A stretch of DNA of 22,088 nt, from positions 1 through 22,088 of the forward strand of contig SFNM01000028.1 in NCBI GenBank assembly GCA_004552725.1. The letters run 5' to 3'. Within the stretch, counting starts at the first letter, position 1. The number at the start of each line of letters is the position of its first letter. Source of the stretch: Bacteroidales bacterium. Its GTDB lineage: Bacteria > Bacteroidota > Bacteroidia > Bacteroidales > Muribaculaceae. The notes below the pieces were generated by a model. The model was not told where the DNA came from. It searched no databases and saw nothing but the letters and a program-made list of their open reading frames with translations. The translations under genes were made by a program, and so were the position numbers. Positions 15,495 to 22,088 of the stretch are shown piece after piece.

Positions 15495-15502
15495 TAACTT
15501 TG
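15495..15502 (+). promoter_or_regulatory. Promoter (-7 element) of tgt, overlapping the terminator region
   Basis: TAACTTTG is an exact -7 consensus. The nearest -33-like TTG, at 15470-15472, is in the loop of the preceding terminator, with 22 nt between (slightly long). Transcription would begin near 15508, about 15 nt before the ATG at 15523. Confidence 0.72.
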
Positions 15503-15522
15503 TAGTCTATTTGCATCTCAAT

Positions 15523-16653
15523 ATGGAATTTAAACTGATAAAGACTGCCGAAGGCTCCGCCGCTCGTGCCGGTGAAATTACCACCGACCACGGCTCCATC
15601 CCAACCCCAATCTTTATGCCTGTGGGCACCGTTGGTGCCGTTAAAGCAGTGCATATAAGTGAATTAAGCACCCAAGTGAAAGCAAAAATCATCTTGGGCA
15701 ATACTTATCACTTGTATTTGAGACCCGGTATGGATGTTATCGCTCAAGCCGGTGGCCTGCATCGGTTCAACGGCTGGAACGGCCCTATCCTTACCGACAG
15801 CGGCGGCTTCCAAGTGTTCTCGCTCAGTAGCAACCGCAAACTCACCGAAGAAGGAGCATACTTCCGTAGCCATATTGATGGTAGCAAACACCTGTTCACT
15901 CCTGAAAAAGTAGTGGACATTCAGCGCACCATCGGCTCCGACATTATGATGGCGCTCGACGAGTGTCCGCCCGGCACATCCGACTATGAGTACGCTCGCC
16001 GTTCGCTTGAACTTACCAAGCGTTGGCTCAAGCGCGGATGGAACCATTTCAACGCCACACAACCACATTACGGCCACAGCCAAGCATTCTTCCCTATAGT
16101 GCAAGGATGCACCTATACCGATCTTCGTCGCGACTCCGCTAAATTTGTGGCCGACCTTGGTGCTGAGGGCAATGCCATCGGTGGATTGGCTGTGGGTGAA
16201 CCCACCGAGGTGATGTACGAAATGATTGAAGTGGTGAACGAAATCTTGCCGGCCGACCGTCCGCGATACTTGATGGGTGTAGGAACTCCTGCCAATATCC
16301 TCGAAGCAATCGACCGCGGTGTGGATATGATGGACTGTGTGATGCCTACTCGTAATGGACGCAACGGTATGCTTTTCACTCCAGAAGGCACTATGAATAT
16401 GCGCAACCTCAAGTGGGCTACCGACTTCTCTCCCATTTGGGAAGATAGCGAATGTGAAGTGGACCGTATTTACTCGCGCGCTTACCTCCGACACCTCTTT
16501 GCCGCCAACGAAATCCTTGCCATGCAAATCGCTTCAATACACAATCTGGCATTTTACTTGTGGTTGGTACGCGAAGCACGCGCTCATATCATTGATGGCA
16601 CTTTCCCCGCTTGGAAAGCCGAAATGGTGCAAAAACTGATGCGTCGTCTTTAA
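15523..16653 (+). CDS. tgt: tRNA-guanine (queuine/preQ1) transglycosylase
   Basis: It exchanges G34 of tRNAs for Tyr, His, Asn and Asp with a 7-deazaguanine, normally preQ1 in bacteria. The 376 aa include D92 in TDSGGFQVFSL and the nucleophile D271 in MDCVMPTRNGR. GGLAVGE at 220-226 is the bacterial preQ1-type pocket. The ATG at 15523 is chosen over an in-frame GTG at 15472 because the latter precedes the promoter and lies in the terminator. Oddity: the usual CxCxxC...H zinc site reads S309-x-C311-x2-D314 with H340, so two of three cysteines are missing. lptF/G follows after 12 nt. Confidence 0.96.
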   Translation: MEFKLIKTAEGSAARAGEITTDHGSIPTPIFMPVGTVGAVKAVHISELSTQVKAKIILGNTYHLYLRPGMDVIAQAGGLHRFNGWNGPILTDSGGFQVFSLSSNRKLTEEGAYFRSHIDGSKHLFTPEKVVDIQRTIGSDIMMALDECPPGTSDYEYARRSLELTKRWLKRGWNHFNATQPHYGHSQAFFPIVQGCTYTDLRRDSAKFVADLGAEGNAIGGLAVGEPTEVMYEMIEVVNEILPADRPRYLMGVGTPANILEAIDRGVDMMDCVMPTRNGRNGMLFTPEGTMNMRNLKWATDFSPIWEDSECEVDRIYSRAYLRHLFAANEILAMQIASIHNLAFYLWLVREARAHIIDGTFPAWKAEMVQKLMRRL

Positions 16654-16665
16654 CCCCTTTGCAAA

Positions 16666-17739
16666 ATGTTCAAAGTAATCGACCGATACATAATCAAAAA
16701 GTTTCTTGGCACTTACATCTTCTCCATAATGTTGCTTCTGGCAATTGTGGTGATGTTTGATATCAACGAAAAACTTGATGCCTTTTTGCGTGCACCGCTC
16801 AAAGCCACTATTGTAGATTATTTTGTGAACTTTTTGCCTTATTTCGCCAATCAATTCTCGCCACTTTTCACTTTCATTGCCGTAATCTTCTTTACCTCGA
16901 AATTGGCAAGCCACAACGAAATTGTGGCGATGCTTTCAACAGGTATGAGTTTCCGCCGAATGTTGCGCCCATACCTGTTCTCCGCTTTTGTAATCGCAGC
17001 ATCTACTTGGGTGTTGGGTGCTTATATTATTCCTCCGGCCAATGTAAAACGTATTGATTATACAAATACGTATGTGAAAAACAAGCGTGTGGACTACGGC
17101 GCTAACATCATGCTGATGGTTGCGCCCGGTGAAATCGCTTTCATAGGCCGATACGATGCCATTGCAAAAAACGGTAGCCGATTTCAGTTGGAATCGTTCA
17201 ACGAGGATAAACAACTCACCTCGCGCCTTACTGCCCAATCGCTTCGTTGGGATACATTGTACTCCTGGCGAGTTTACGACTATGTGATACGCGACTTCCG
17301 CGACAATCGCGAGTATATTCGCCGTGGCTCATCGCTCGACACCGTCATACCTTTTGAACCGCGCGACTTCCTTATCGCTTCCAACGACCACGAGAAGATG
17401 ACCACTCCCGAATTGCGCCAATATATCGACCGCCAGCAGCAGCGCGGTGTGGCAAATATTCAAAGTTTTGAGGTGGAATATCATCGTCGCTACGCTATGA
17501 CAGCCGCTGCATTTATCCTCACCATCATCGGAATGGCGCTTTCGGCTCGCAAAGTCAAAGGTGGATTGGGCCTCAACATAGGCATCGGATTGGTGTTGAG
17601 TTTCAGTTACATCCTTTTTATGGCCATCACTCAGAGTTTCGCTTACTCCGGATTGACTTCGCCTATGGTGGCAATGTGGATACCCAATTTTATTTACGGT
17701 ATCATTGCTATAGTGCTATACTCGCGCGCCAAGATGTAA
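16666..17739 (+). CDS. LptF/LptG-family permease of the LPS export complex
   Basis: An inner-membrane subunit of the LptB2FG transporter that extracts LPS for transfer to LptC/LptA. The 357 aa show three N-terminal helices (about 16-36, 57-77, 99-120), a periplasmic beta-jellyroll region (about 125-270), and three C-terminal helices (about 275-295, 301-322, 334-354). This is the standard YjgP/YjgQ layout. The start RYIIKKFLGTYIFS is typical of the family. LptF and LptG cannot be separated confidently from this copy alone. It is cotranscribed with tgt, from which it is separated by 12 nt. Confidence 0.92.
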   Translation: MFKVIDRYIIKKFLGTYIFSIMLLLAIVVMFDINEKLDAFLRAPLKATIVDYFVNFLPYFANQFSPLFTFIAVIFFTSKLASHNEIVAMLSTGMSFRRMLRPYLFSAFVIAASTWVLGAYIIPPANVKRIDYTNTYVKNKRVDYGANIMLMVAPGEIAFIGRYDAIAKNGSRFQLESFNEDKQLTSRLTAQSLRWDTLYSWRVYDYVIRDFRDNREYIRRGSSLDTVIPFEPRDFLIASNDHEKMTTPELRQYIDRQQQRGVANIQSFEVEYHRRYAMTAAAFILTIIGMALSARKVKGGLGLNIGIGLVLSFSYILFMAITQSFAYSGLTSPMVAMWIPNFIYGIIAIVLYSRAKM

Positions 17740-17793
17740 TTGCTCCGCATCAACGGGGTAGAACAATTTGTGCGCCTTTTGAGTTGATATATT

Positions 17794-19242
17794 ATGGAGA
17801 TTACACCCGGCAACATTATGCTGATAGCGGCGGTGCTGCTATTTTTCAGCGTTCTTGTAGGCAAAGCGGGTAGCCGTTTCGGTATGCCTGCATTGCTTAT
17901 ATTCCTCGGCATCGGTATGGCTGCCGGTGTCGACGGATTTGGATTGCAATTCGACAATGCCGCTATTGCCGAGTTTATCGGTATGGTGGCATTGTGTATC
18001 ATCTTGTTTTCCGGTGGATTAGACACGGATTTTCGCACCATCAAACCGGTGCTCGGACCGGGTTTGGTTTTGGCTACCGTGGGCGTACTACTCACCACGG
18101 CCTTCACCGGAGTATTCATTCATGAGGTGATGCGCCTTTTGGTGCCGGACTATGCTTTCAGTTGGCCGGAGTCGTTCTTATTAGCCGCTATAATGTCATC
18201 GACCGACTCTGCTTCGGTATTTTCCATTCTCAACTCTTCCGGCATCGGTTTGAAGCAGCGCCTCAAACCTACGTTGGAATTGGAAAGCGGTTCGAACGAC
18301 CCAATGGCTTACTTGTTGGTGATTTTGTTGATTTCGCTGATTGAGGGTGGGGAAGATATATCAGGTGCTATGATCTTCAATTCCATCGGAACGTTGGCGG
18401 TGCAGTTGGGTGTAGGTGTGTTGGCCGGATGGATTATCGGCTTAGTTTCTGTGAAGGTAATCAATTCAGTGCGATGCGACAATGATTTCTTGTACCCGGT
18501 GTTGGTGGTAGCCTGTTGCTTTTTTGCTTTCACACTTACCAATTTAGTGGGCGGTAACAGTTATTTGGCCGTTTATATTGCCGGGTTGGTGGTTGGCAAT
18601 AAGCGTGTGGTGCTCAAACGCACCATCACCACATTCTTCGGCGGTTTTACTTGGCTGGTGCAAATCGCTATGTTTATCACGCTGGGCCTTTTGGTTAATC
18701 CACACGAACTGTTGGAAATCATCTGGCCGGGATTGTTGTTGGGCTTGTTTATGATATTGATTGCGCGTCCCTTGGCTGTGATGGCTTGTTTAGTGCCGTT
18801 CAAGTGCTTTACTTTGCGTGCAAAAGCATATTTGTGTTGGGTGGGATTGCGTGGCGCTGTTCCTATCATCTTTGCCACTTATGCGTTGATGTCGCCGGCT
18901 GTTCCTCATGCTCGATTTATGTTCAACTTGGTGTTCTTTATCACCATCTTGTCGCTGCTGATACAGGGCACTACGGTCAATTCCATGGCTCGCAGATTGC
19001 AACTTACCGAACCGCTCCATCAACCGCATTTTGATGTGGAATTGCCCGATGAAGTGGCATCGGATACGCGCGAATTTACCATCGAACCTCATTATTTGGT
19101 TAATGGAGATTTGTTGCGACAAGTAACTTTACCAGCCGATAGTTTGGCGATACTCCTTCATCGCGACGGCCGCTATTTGGTGCCCAAGGGCGACACTCGC
19201 TTGCAGCCCGGCGATGTGCTGTTGTTAGTCAATCGAAAATAG
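17794..19242 (+). CDS. nhaP2: K+/H+ antiporter, NhaP2/CvrA family with C-terminal RCK_C domain
   Basis: A CPA1-type inner-membrane antiporter likely to export K+ in exchange for H+, with a cytosolic regulatory tail. The first roughly 395 of 482 aa are a run of about 12 membrane helices. The transport core shows STDSASVF (D138) and ESGSNDP (N168-D169), the ion-binding pair of this family, plus WVGLRGAVPI later. Residues about 400-482 form a TrkA-C/RCK_C-like beta domain (SLAILLHRDGRYLVPKGDTRLQPGDVLLLV). The family also carries Na+ or divalent antiport in some members. The gene ends with zero spacing against the convergent PAP2 gene. Confidence 0.9.
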   Translation: MEITPGNIMLIAAVLLFFSVLVGKAGSRFGMPALLIFLGIGMAAGVDGFGLQFDNAAIAEFIGMVALCIILFSGGLDTDFRTIKPVLGPGLVLATVGVLLTTAFTGVFIHEVMRLLVPDYAFSWPESFLLAAIMSSTDSASVFSILNSSGIGLKQRLKPTLELESGSNDPMAYLLVILLISLIEGGEDISGAMIFNSIGTLAVQLGVGVLAGWIIGLVSVKVINSVRCDNDFLYPVLVVACCFFAFTLTNLVGGNSYLAVYIAGLVVGNKRVVLKRTITTFFGGFTWLVQIAMFITLGLLVNPHELLEIIWPGLLLGLFMILIARPLAVMACLVPFKCFTLRAKAYLCWVGLRGAVPIIFATYALMSPAVPHARFMFNLVFFITILSLLIQGTTVNSMARRLQLTEPLHQPHFDVELPDEVASDTREFTIEPHYLVNGDLLRQVTLPADSLAILLHRDGRYLVPKGDTRLQPGDVLLLVNRK

Positions 19243-19926
19243 TCAGAACGAGGCTGCAATGGCTATGATGATTGTGGTCATCACAAATGCGATAAGAAGC
19301 AAATCATAAATGGTAAGCGGTGTAGGCATATTTATGGTAGACGTGGCCGGAGCGCCCTCAAACCAGCGCAAACGTGCTGTGTGTGTGGTGATTGCAAATA
19401 GTCCTAAGCCGACCATCGACCCTATCACCGCACCTACCACCAAGTCGCCGGCAAAGTGTACGCCCAAATATAGCCGTGAATAGGCGTTGAGAGCCGCCCA
19501 CAAAAACACGACTCCGCCGAAGAGCCAGCGGCGGCGCATCAGCGCCAAAAAAGTGGCCAAGGCAAATGAGTTGGCGGCATGGCACGAAGGGAAACCATAC
19601 GGCCCGCCTCGGTAGCCGTTCACCACATGGATTACCTGCGATAGCGGCTCGTCGGGATTGGCCGGACGCATCCGCTCAAATATCGGCCGAATTATCGACG
19701 CGCATAGTTGGTCGGTGATGGTTATGGTGAGCGCTATTGCCACTAAAAATAGCACTGCTGCTTTGATATTATAGCGTTTGTACAAGATAATCAGTATTGT
19801 GGCGTACATTGGCACCCATATCCATTTGTTGGAAAATAGATACATAAACTGATCAAAATAGGCATTGTGCAAAGAATTCATTGCCACTGTCAGTTGGGAG
19901 TCTAATGCACTTAAGGAGTCTATCAT
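19243..19926 (-). CDS. PAP2-family membrane phosphatase
   Basis: A 227-aa membrane phosphatase, probably acting on a lipid phosphate or lipid pyrophosphate at the periplasmic face. The three PAP2 motifs are present with changes: R80 to P88 (RX6RP instead of KX6RP), PSCH at 113-116 (usual PSGH), and SRLYLGVHFAGD at 150-161 with catalytic H157. About five or six membrane helices are visible. It overlaps the upstream sulfatase-fold gene by ATGA, so the two are expressed together. Lipid A dephosphorylation (LpxE/LpxF-like), undecaprenyl-pyrophosphate recycling and phosphatidylglycerophosphate dephosphorylation are all possible; the sequence does not decide. Confidence 0.88.
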   Translation of the reverse strand: MIDSLSALDSQLTVAMNSLHNAYFDQFMYLFSNKWIWVPMYATILIILYKRYNIKAAVLFLVAIALTITITDQLCASIIRPIFERMRPANPDEPLSQVIHVVNGYRGGPYGFPSCHAANSFALATFLALMRRRWLFGGVVFLWAALNAYSRLYLGVHFAGDLVVGAVIGSMVGLGLFAITTHTARLRWFEGAPATSTINMPTPLTIYDLLLIAFVMTTIIIAIAASF

Positions 19927-21770
19927 AGTTGGTCTAATAGAGTGTAAACGGTTTGTAAATAGGCTTTTGATTGCCTTAATGCTTGTGAAGAGTCGCCTTT
20001 TGAGGCTTCAATGTGGTCTGCATCGAGGTTGTAAATCACCGTTGCGTAATCGCTGATGAAGCCCATCACTTCGGGCTCAGTGAAGAAAGCAAAATGTGGA
20101 ATGTTCGGGTCAAAAAGATTTTTGCTGAAGGTAAATTGTGTAAAATCAATATTCAACATGGCAAGCAAAGTGGCCGCAATGTCTATTTGTGAGCCAATAG
20201 TTGCTACGCGTTGCCGGCTCATATTTAATGCGCCGCCGGTGAGAATTAACGGCACGCGGTGGCGCTGCTCCGTGTCGCTTATTTGCGGGTATGCACCATA
20301 ATGGTCGGGCACGATGATTACCAACGACGAAGTCCAGTGGTCGGATTGTCGCAAGTGCTTCACAAACTCGCCAATGCAACTATCGGTGTATGCAAATGCG
20401 TTGGCTCGCAACTGGCGCTCCGGCTCGCCGGGGTAAATGCTTTTGTGGAATGGTACTTCGAATGGCTCGTGCGAACTTGATGTTTGGATTACATAAAATT
20501 GTGGCGCTAACGAACTGCGCTCGCACACATCGGCCCACGCGCGTTGGAATAGCACGTGGTCGGGCGCGCCCCATTTGCTCATTCGCTGTGAAAGTGGAAA
20601 ATCGCTGTCGCACACCACTTTCGTATAGCCTTGGTTCTTCACATACGCAAGCATATTGGTGAAGTTGATGTCGCCTCCGTAGTAGTAACTTGCTTCGTAG
20701 CCGTTGGCTTGCAATGCTCGTGCTATCGAAGGCAAGTGCTCGGCTTTCTCCACATATTTCATCACACTGGTGGTAGGTTGAGCCGGAAATCCGCTAAGGA
20801 TGGCGGGCAATGCCCGGTCGGTGCGAAAACTATTGGCATAGAAATTGGTGAATACAACACCCTCTTTCGCTATCGAATCTAAGCGCAGTACCACTGGCTC
20901 ACCGCCCATCGACGGCAGCAAATGAGTGGAAAAACTCTCGGCGATGATGAGATAAATATCCGGGGTAGGGCACTGGAGCAGGCTGTCGGTCTTTACCTCC
21001 GATTTTTGATGAAGCATTGCAAACTCGTTGGTCGCTTCTTCCTCGCTAAGATATTGAAACTGTTCGCCGAAGTTGCATTGGTGGGTCAATGAATATAGAA
21101 GCGAAAATTCGGGATTGATGGCAATATGGTTGAGAGTGCGGTCTTCGCTAAAATAGGCTCGGCTCACGTTCATAGTACTTACCGTCACGCCGCCGCGAAT
21201 GGCTACAAACAATAGACCTGCTACCAACAAGTGTAGCAAAAGCGCGTAAATACGGCTACGCTTACCGAGCACCGACTGCGCAAGTATCCGTAAATCGGCT
21301 ATGCGCCATAAAGCCCATGTGATACCGTATGCCAATGCGATGATGGCTAATGGTCCGGCCACCAATTGCACTGTGTTACCTCCGGCTATTGCTGCCTCCG
21401 GCGAAGAGGTGAAGTAGAACAATGGTGTGGCATCAAGGCGGAAGCCCCAATAGCCATAGAGTGTAATGTCTAATACTGAGATAATTGCTACCACCACCGA
21501 TATCAAAAGAAGATAACTGCGTTCGATGATGCGCAATGCCTTAGTGTCGCTCCACACCCGAATGACACTTAGCACTAACAGTCCGAGCGAAAAATAGCCT
21601 GCCATACTTGCATCAAGCGGCAATCCCGCTAAGAGCGCACAAAAGTAGTCGGCAAAATCGTGTTCGCCAACTATCGATAAGTTACAACAAATAAATGCAA
21701 TTCGTTGCAACTCGAAAATTATAATAAACAGCACAAATAGTGCCGCAACTTTCAAAATACCTTTAGCCAT
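19923..21770 (-). CDS. LTA synthase-like membrane sulfatase-fold enzyme
   Basis: A 615-aa enzyme with about five N-terminal membrane helices (within residues 4-195) and a large periplasmic alkaline-phosphatase/sulfatase-fold domain (about 268-600). Metal and catalytic residues match LtaS-type enzymes: E278 (IAESFSTH), T317 (SFRTDRALPAI) as the nucleophile, D404 and H434 (SSHEPF) in the substrate region, and D489-H490 (VPDHYG). Such enzymes move phosphoglycerol or phosphoethanolamine-like groups from phospholipids to glycans or lipids. True lipoteichoic acid is not expected in a Bacteroidales cell, so the acceptor is unknown. The ATG at 21770 is preferred to a TTG at 21797, which lies inside the promoter. 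Confidence 0.88.
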   Translation of the reverse strand: MAKGILKVAALFVLFIIIFELQRIAFICCNLSIVGEHDFADYFCALLAGLPLDASMAGYFSLGLLVLSVIRVWSDTKALRIIERSYLLLISVVVAIISVLDITLYGYWGFRLDATPLFYFTSSPEAAIAGGNTVQLVAGPLAIIALAYGITWALWRIADLRILAQSVLGKRSRIYALLLHLLVAGLLFVAIRGGVTVSTMNVSRAYFSEDRTLNHIAINPEFSLLYSLTHQCNFGEQFQYLSEEEATNEFAMLHQKSEVKTDSLLQCPTPDIYLIIAESFSTHLLPSMGGEPVVLRLDSIAKEGVVFTNFYANSFRTDRALPAILSGFPAQPTTSVMKYVEKAEHLPSIARALQANGYEASYYYGGDINFTNMLAYVKNQGYTKVVCDSDFPLSQRMSKWGAPDHVLFQRAWADVCERSSLAPQFYVIQTSSSHEPFEVPFHKSIYPGEPERQLRANAFAYTDSCIGEFVKHLRQSDHWTSSLVIIVPDHYGAYPQISDTEQRHRVPLILTGGALNMSRQRVATIGSQIDIAATLLAMLNIDFTQFTFSKNLFDPNIPHFAFFTEPEVMGFISDYATVIYNLDADHIEASKGDSSQALRQSKAYLQTVYTLLDQL

Positions 21771-21794
21771 CGCTCTATAAATCCGATGTGACTG

Positions 21795-21826
21795 CAAATA
21801 TACTTCAAATTCCTTAAATAATCAAA
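21795..21826 (-). promoter_or_regulatory. Promoter of the sulfatase-fold/PAP2 unit
   Basis: On the minus strand TTTG (21826 to 21823) precedes TATATTTG (21802 to 21795) by exactly 20 nt, matching both Bacteroidetes elements. The start of transcription would be near 21789, about 19 nt from the ATG at 21770. Confidence 0.8.
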
Positions 21827-21904
21827 TTATCAACCCGATTGTTCGCTTTTTTCTCAATAAAAACCTTTGCGCTGCTATTCTACAATCATATTACGTCGTT
21901 TTTA

Positions 21905-21936
21905 TTTGCATTTCCCAAATAAAAGCCATAAATTTG
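21905..21936 (+). promoter_or_regulatory. Divergent promoter for the gene at the right edge
   Basis: TTTG at 21905-21908, a 20-nt spacer, and TAAATTTG at 21929-21936 match the -33/-7 consensus. The predicted start near 21942 leaves a leader of about 14 nt before the ATG at 21956. The region 21827-21904 between the two divergent promoters is AT-rich, without recognisable operators. Confidence 0.75.
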
Positions 21937-21955
21937 CATAAAATACACGTTGATT

Positions 21956-22088
21956 ATGGAAATAATTATCATTCCAATTGTCTCAGTTATGATTGTTGTC
22001 TTCGTAGATTGGCTGTTTGGATTAAGCAAAATGAAAAAAACACACCCAAAGTCTGCTACAAAGGCACGCCTCACGGTGCCGACATCTT
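21956..22088 (+). CDS. N-terminal part of an unidentified membrane-anchored protein (cut by window edge)
   Basis: The open frame starts at ATG 21956 and has no stop before the window ends, giving 44 codons. Residues 2-22 are a strongly hydrophobic Ile/Val/Phe helix starting MEIIIIPIV. A basic stretch (SKMKKTHPKSATKAR) follows, consistent with an N-out single-pass anchor or the first helix of a larger membrane protein. A well-spaced promoter lies 20 nt upstream, which supports it being a real gene. The family cannot be recognised from this fragment. Confidence 0.6.
   Translation, partial: MEIIIIPIVSVMIVVFVDWLFGLSKMKKTHPKSATKARLTVPTS

Noticed and set aside
15664..16527. Long minus-strand open frame (287 codons) opposite tgt
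   Set aside because: Same reason: a shadow of a conserved gene, with no own promoter or recognisable motif.
17740..17770. Terminator between lptF/G and the antiporter
   Set aside because: CTCCG/CGGGG can form a 5-bp stem including a wobble, but no T tract follows.
21771..21797. TTG start for the LTA-synthase-like enzyme
   Set aside because: The TTG falls inside the -7 promoter element, upstream of the expected transcription start; the ATG at 21770 is better.
1..22088. tRNA, rRNA, CRISPR arrays, transposons or prophage
   Set aside because: No cloverleaf, regularly spaced repeats, transposase, integrase or attachment-site pattern was recognised on reading both strands.

Overview
The window is a chromosomal stretch of a Bacteroidales bacterium, probably a gut commensal and possibly Muribaculaceae-like; the family assignment is inference. 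Reasons: several transcription starts carry the Bacteroidetes -7 element TAnnTTTG, four of them with a TTG or TTTG about 20 nt upstream; start codons lack strong Shine-Dalgarno sequences; and gene pairs such as pyrB-pyrI-flavin reductase-glyA and tgt-lptF/G are of Bacteroidales type. No rRNA, tRNA, CRISPR array, insertion sequence or phage gene was seen. The content is mostly housekeeping.

Layout, left to right. (1) 1-3802: a methionine operon, metY-metX-hom, joined by ATGA overlaps. Ahead of it is a complete candidate attenuator: a promoter, a 36-codon leader peptide with 10 Met codons, a rho-independent terminator just before metY, and an alternative pairing that would break that terminator. 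(2) 3859-4974: a secreted N-terminal-cysteine amidohydrolase whose promoter sits almost on its start codon, closed by a perfect 20-bp terminator. (3) 5010-6104: an ECF sigma factor paired with an unfamiliar four-helix membrane protein. (4) 6105-6339: a non-coding region with a long perfect inverted repeat and the pyrB promoter. (5) 6340-12415: pyrB, pyrI, a flavin reductase, glyA, ispD and recG, tightly packed. (6) 12418-15421: a PH-domain membrane protein, a hotdog thioesterase, dprA and a nucleoside phosphorylase. (7) 15456-19242: a terminator with the tgt promoter immediately downstream, then tgt, an LptF/G permease and a K+/H+ antiporter. (8) 19243-21770 on the minus strand: an LTA-synthase-like sulfatase-fold membrane enzyme overlapped by a PAP2 phosphatase. 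(9) 21771-22088: divergent promoters and the start of a membrane protein cut by the window edge.

Working together: Hom makes homoserine from aspartate semialdehyde, MetX activates it to an O-acyl ester and MetY converts this to homocysteine, so a Met-sensing leader ahead of all three is logical. GlyA supplies one-carbon units used for methionine and nucleotide synthesis, and PyrBI starts pyrimidine synthesis. The envelope genes (LptF/G, LTA-synthase-like, PAP2) handle lipid transport or phosphate-headgroup chemistry. The most notable element is the methionine leader. Next are the degraded zinc site of Tgt, the possible leaderless amidohydrolase transcript and the sigma/membrane-protein pair.
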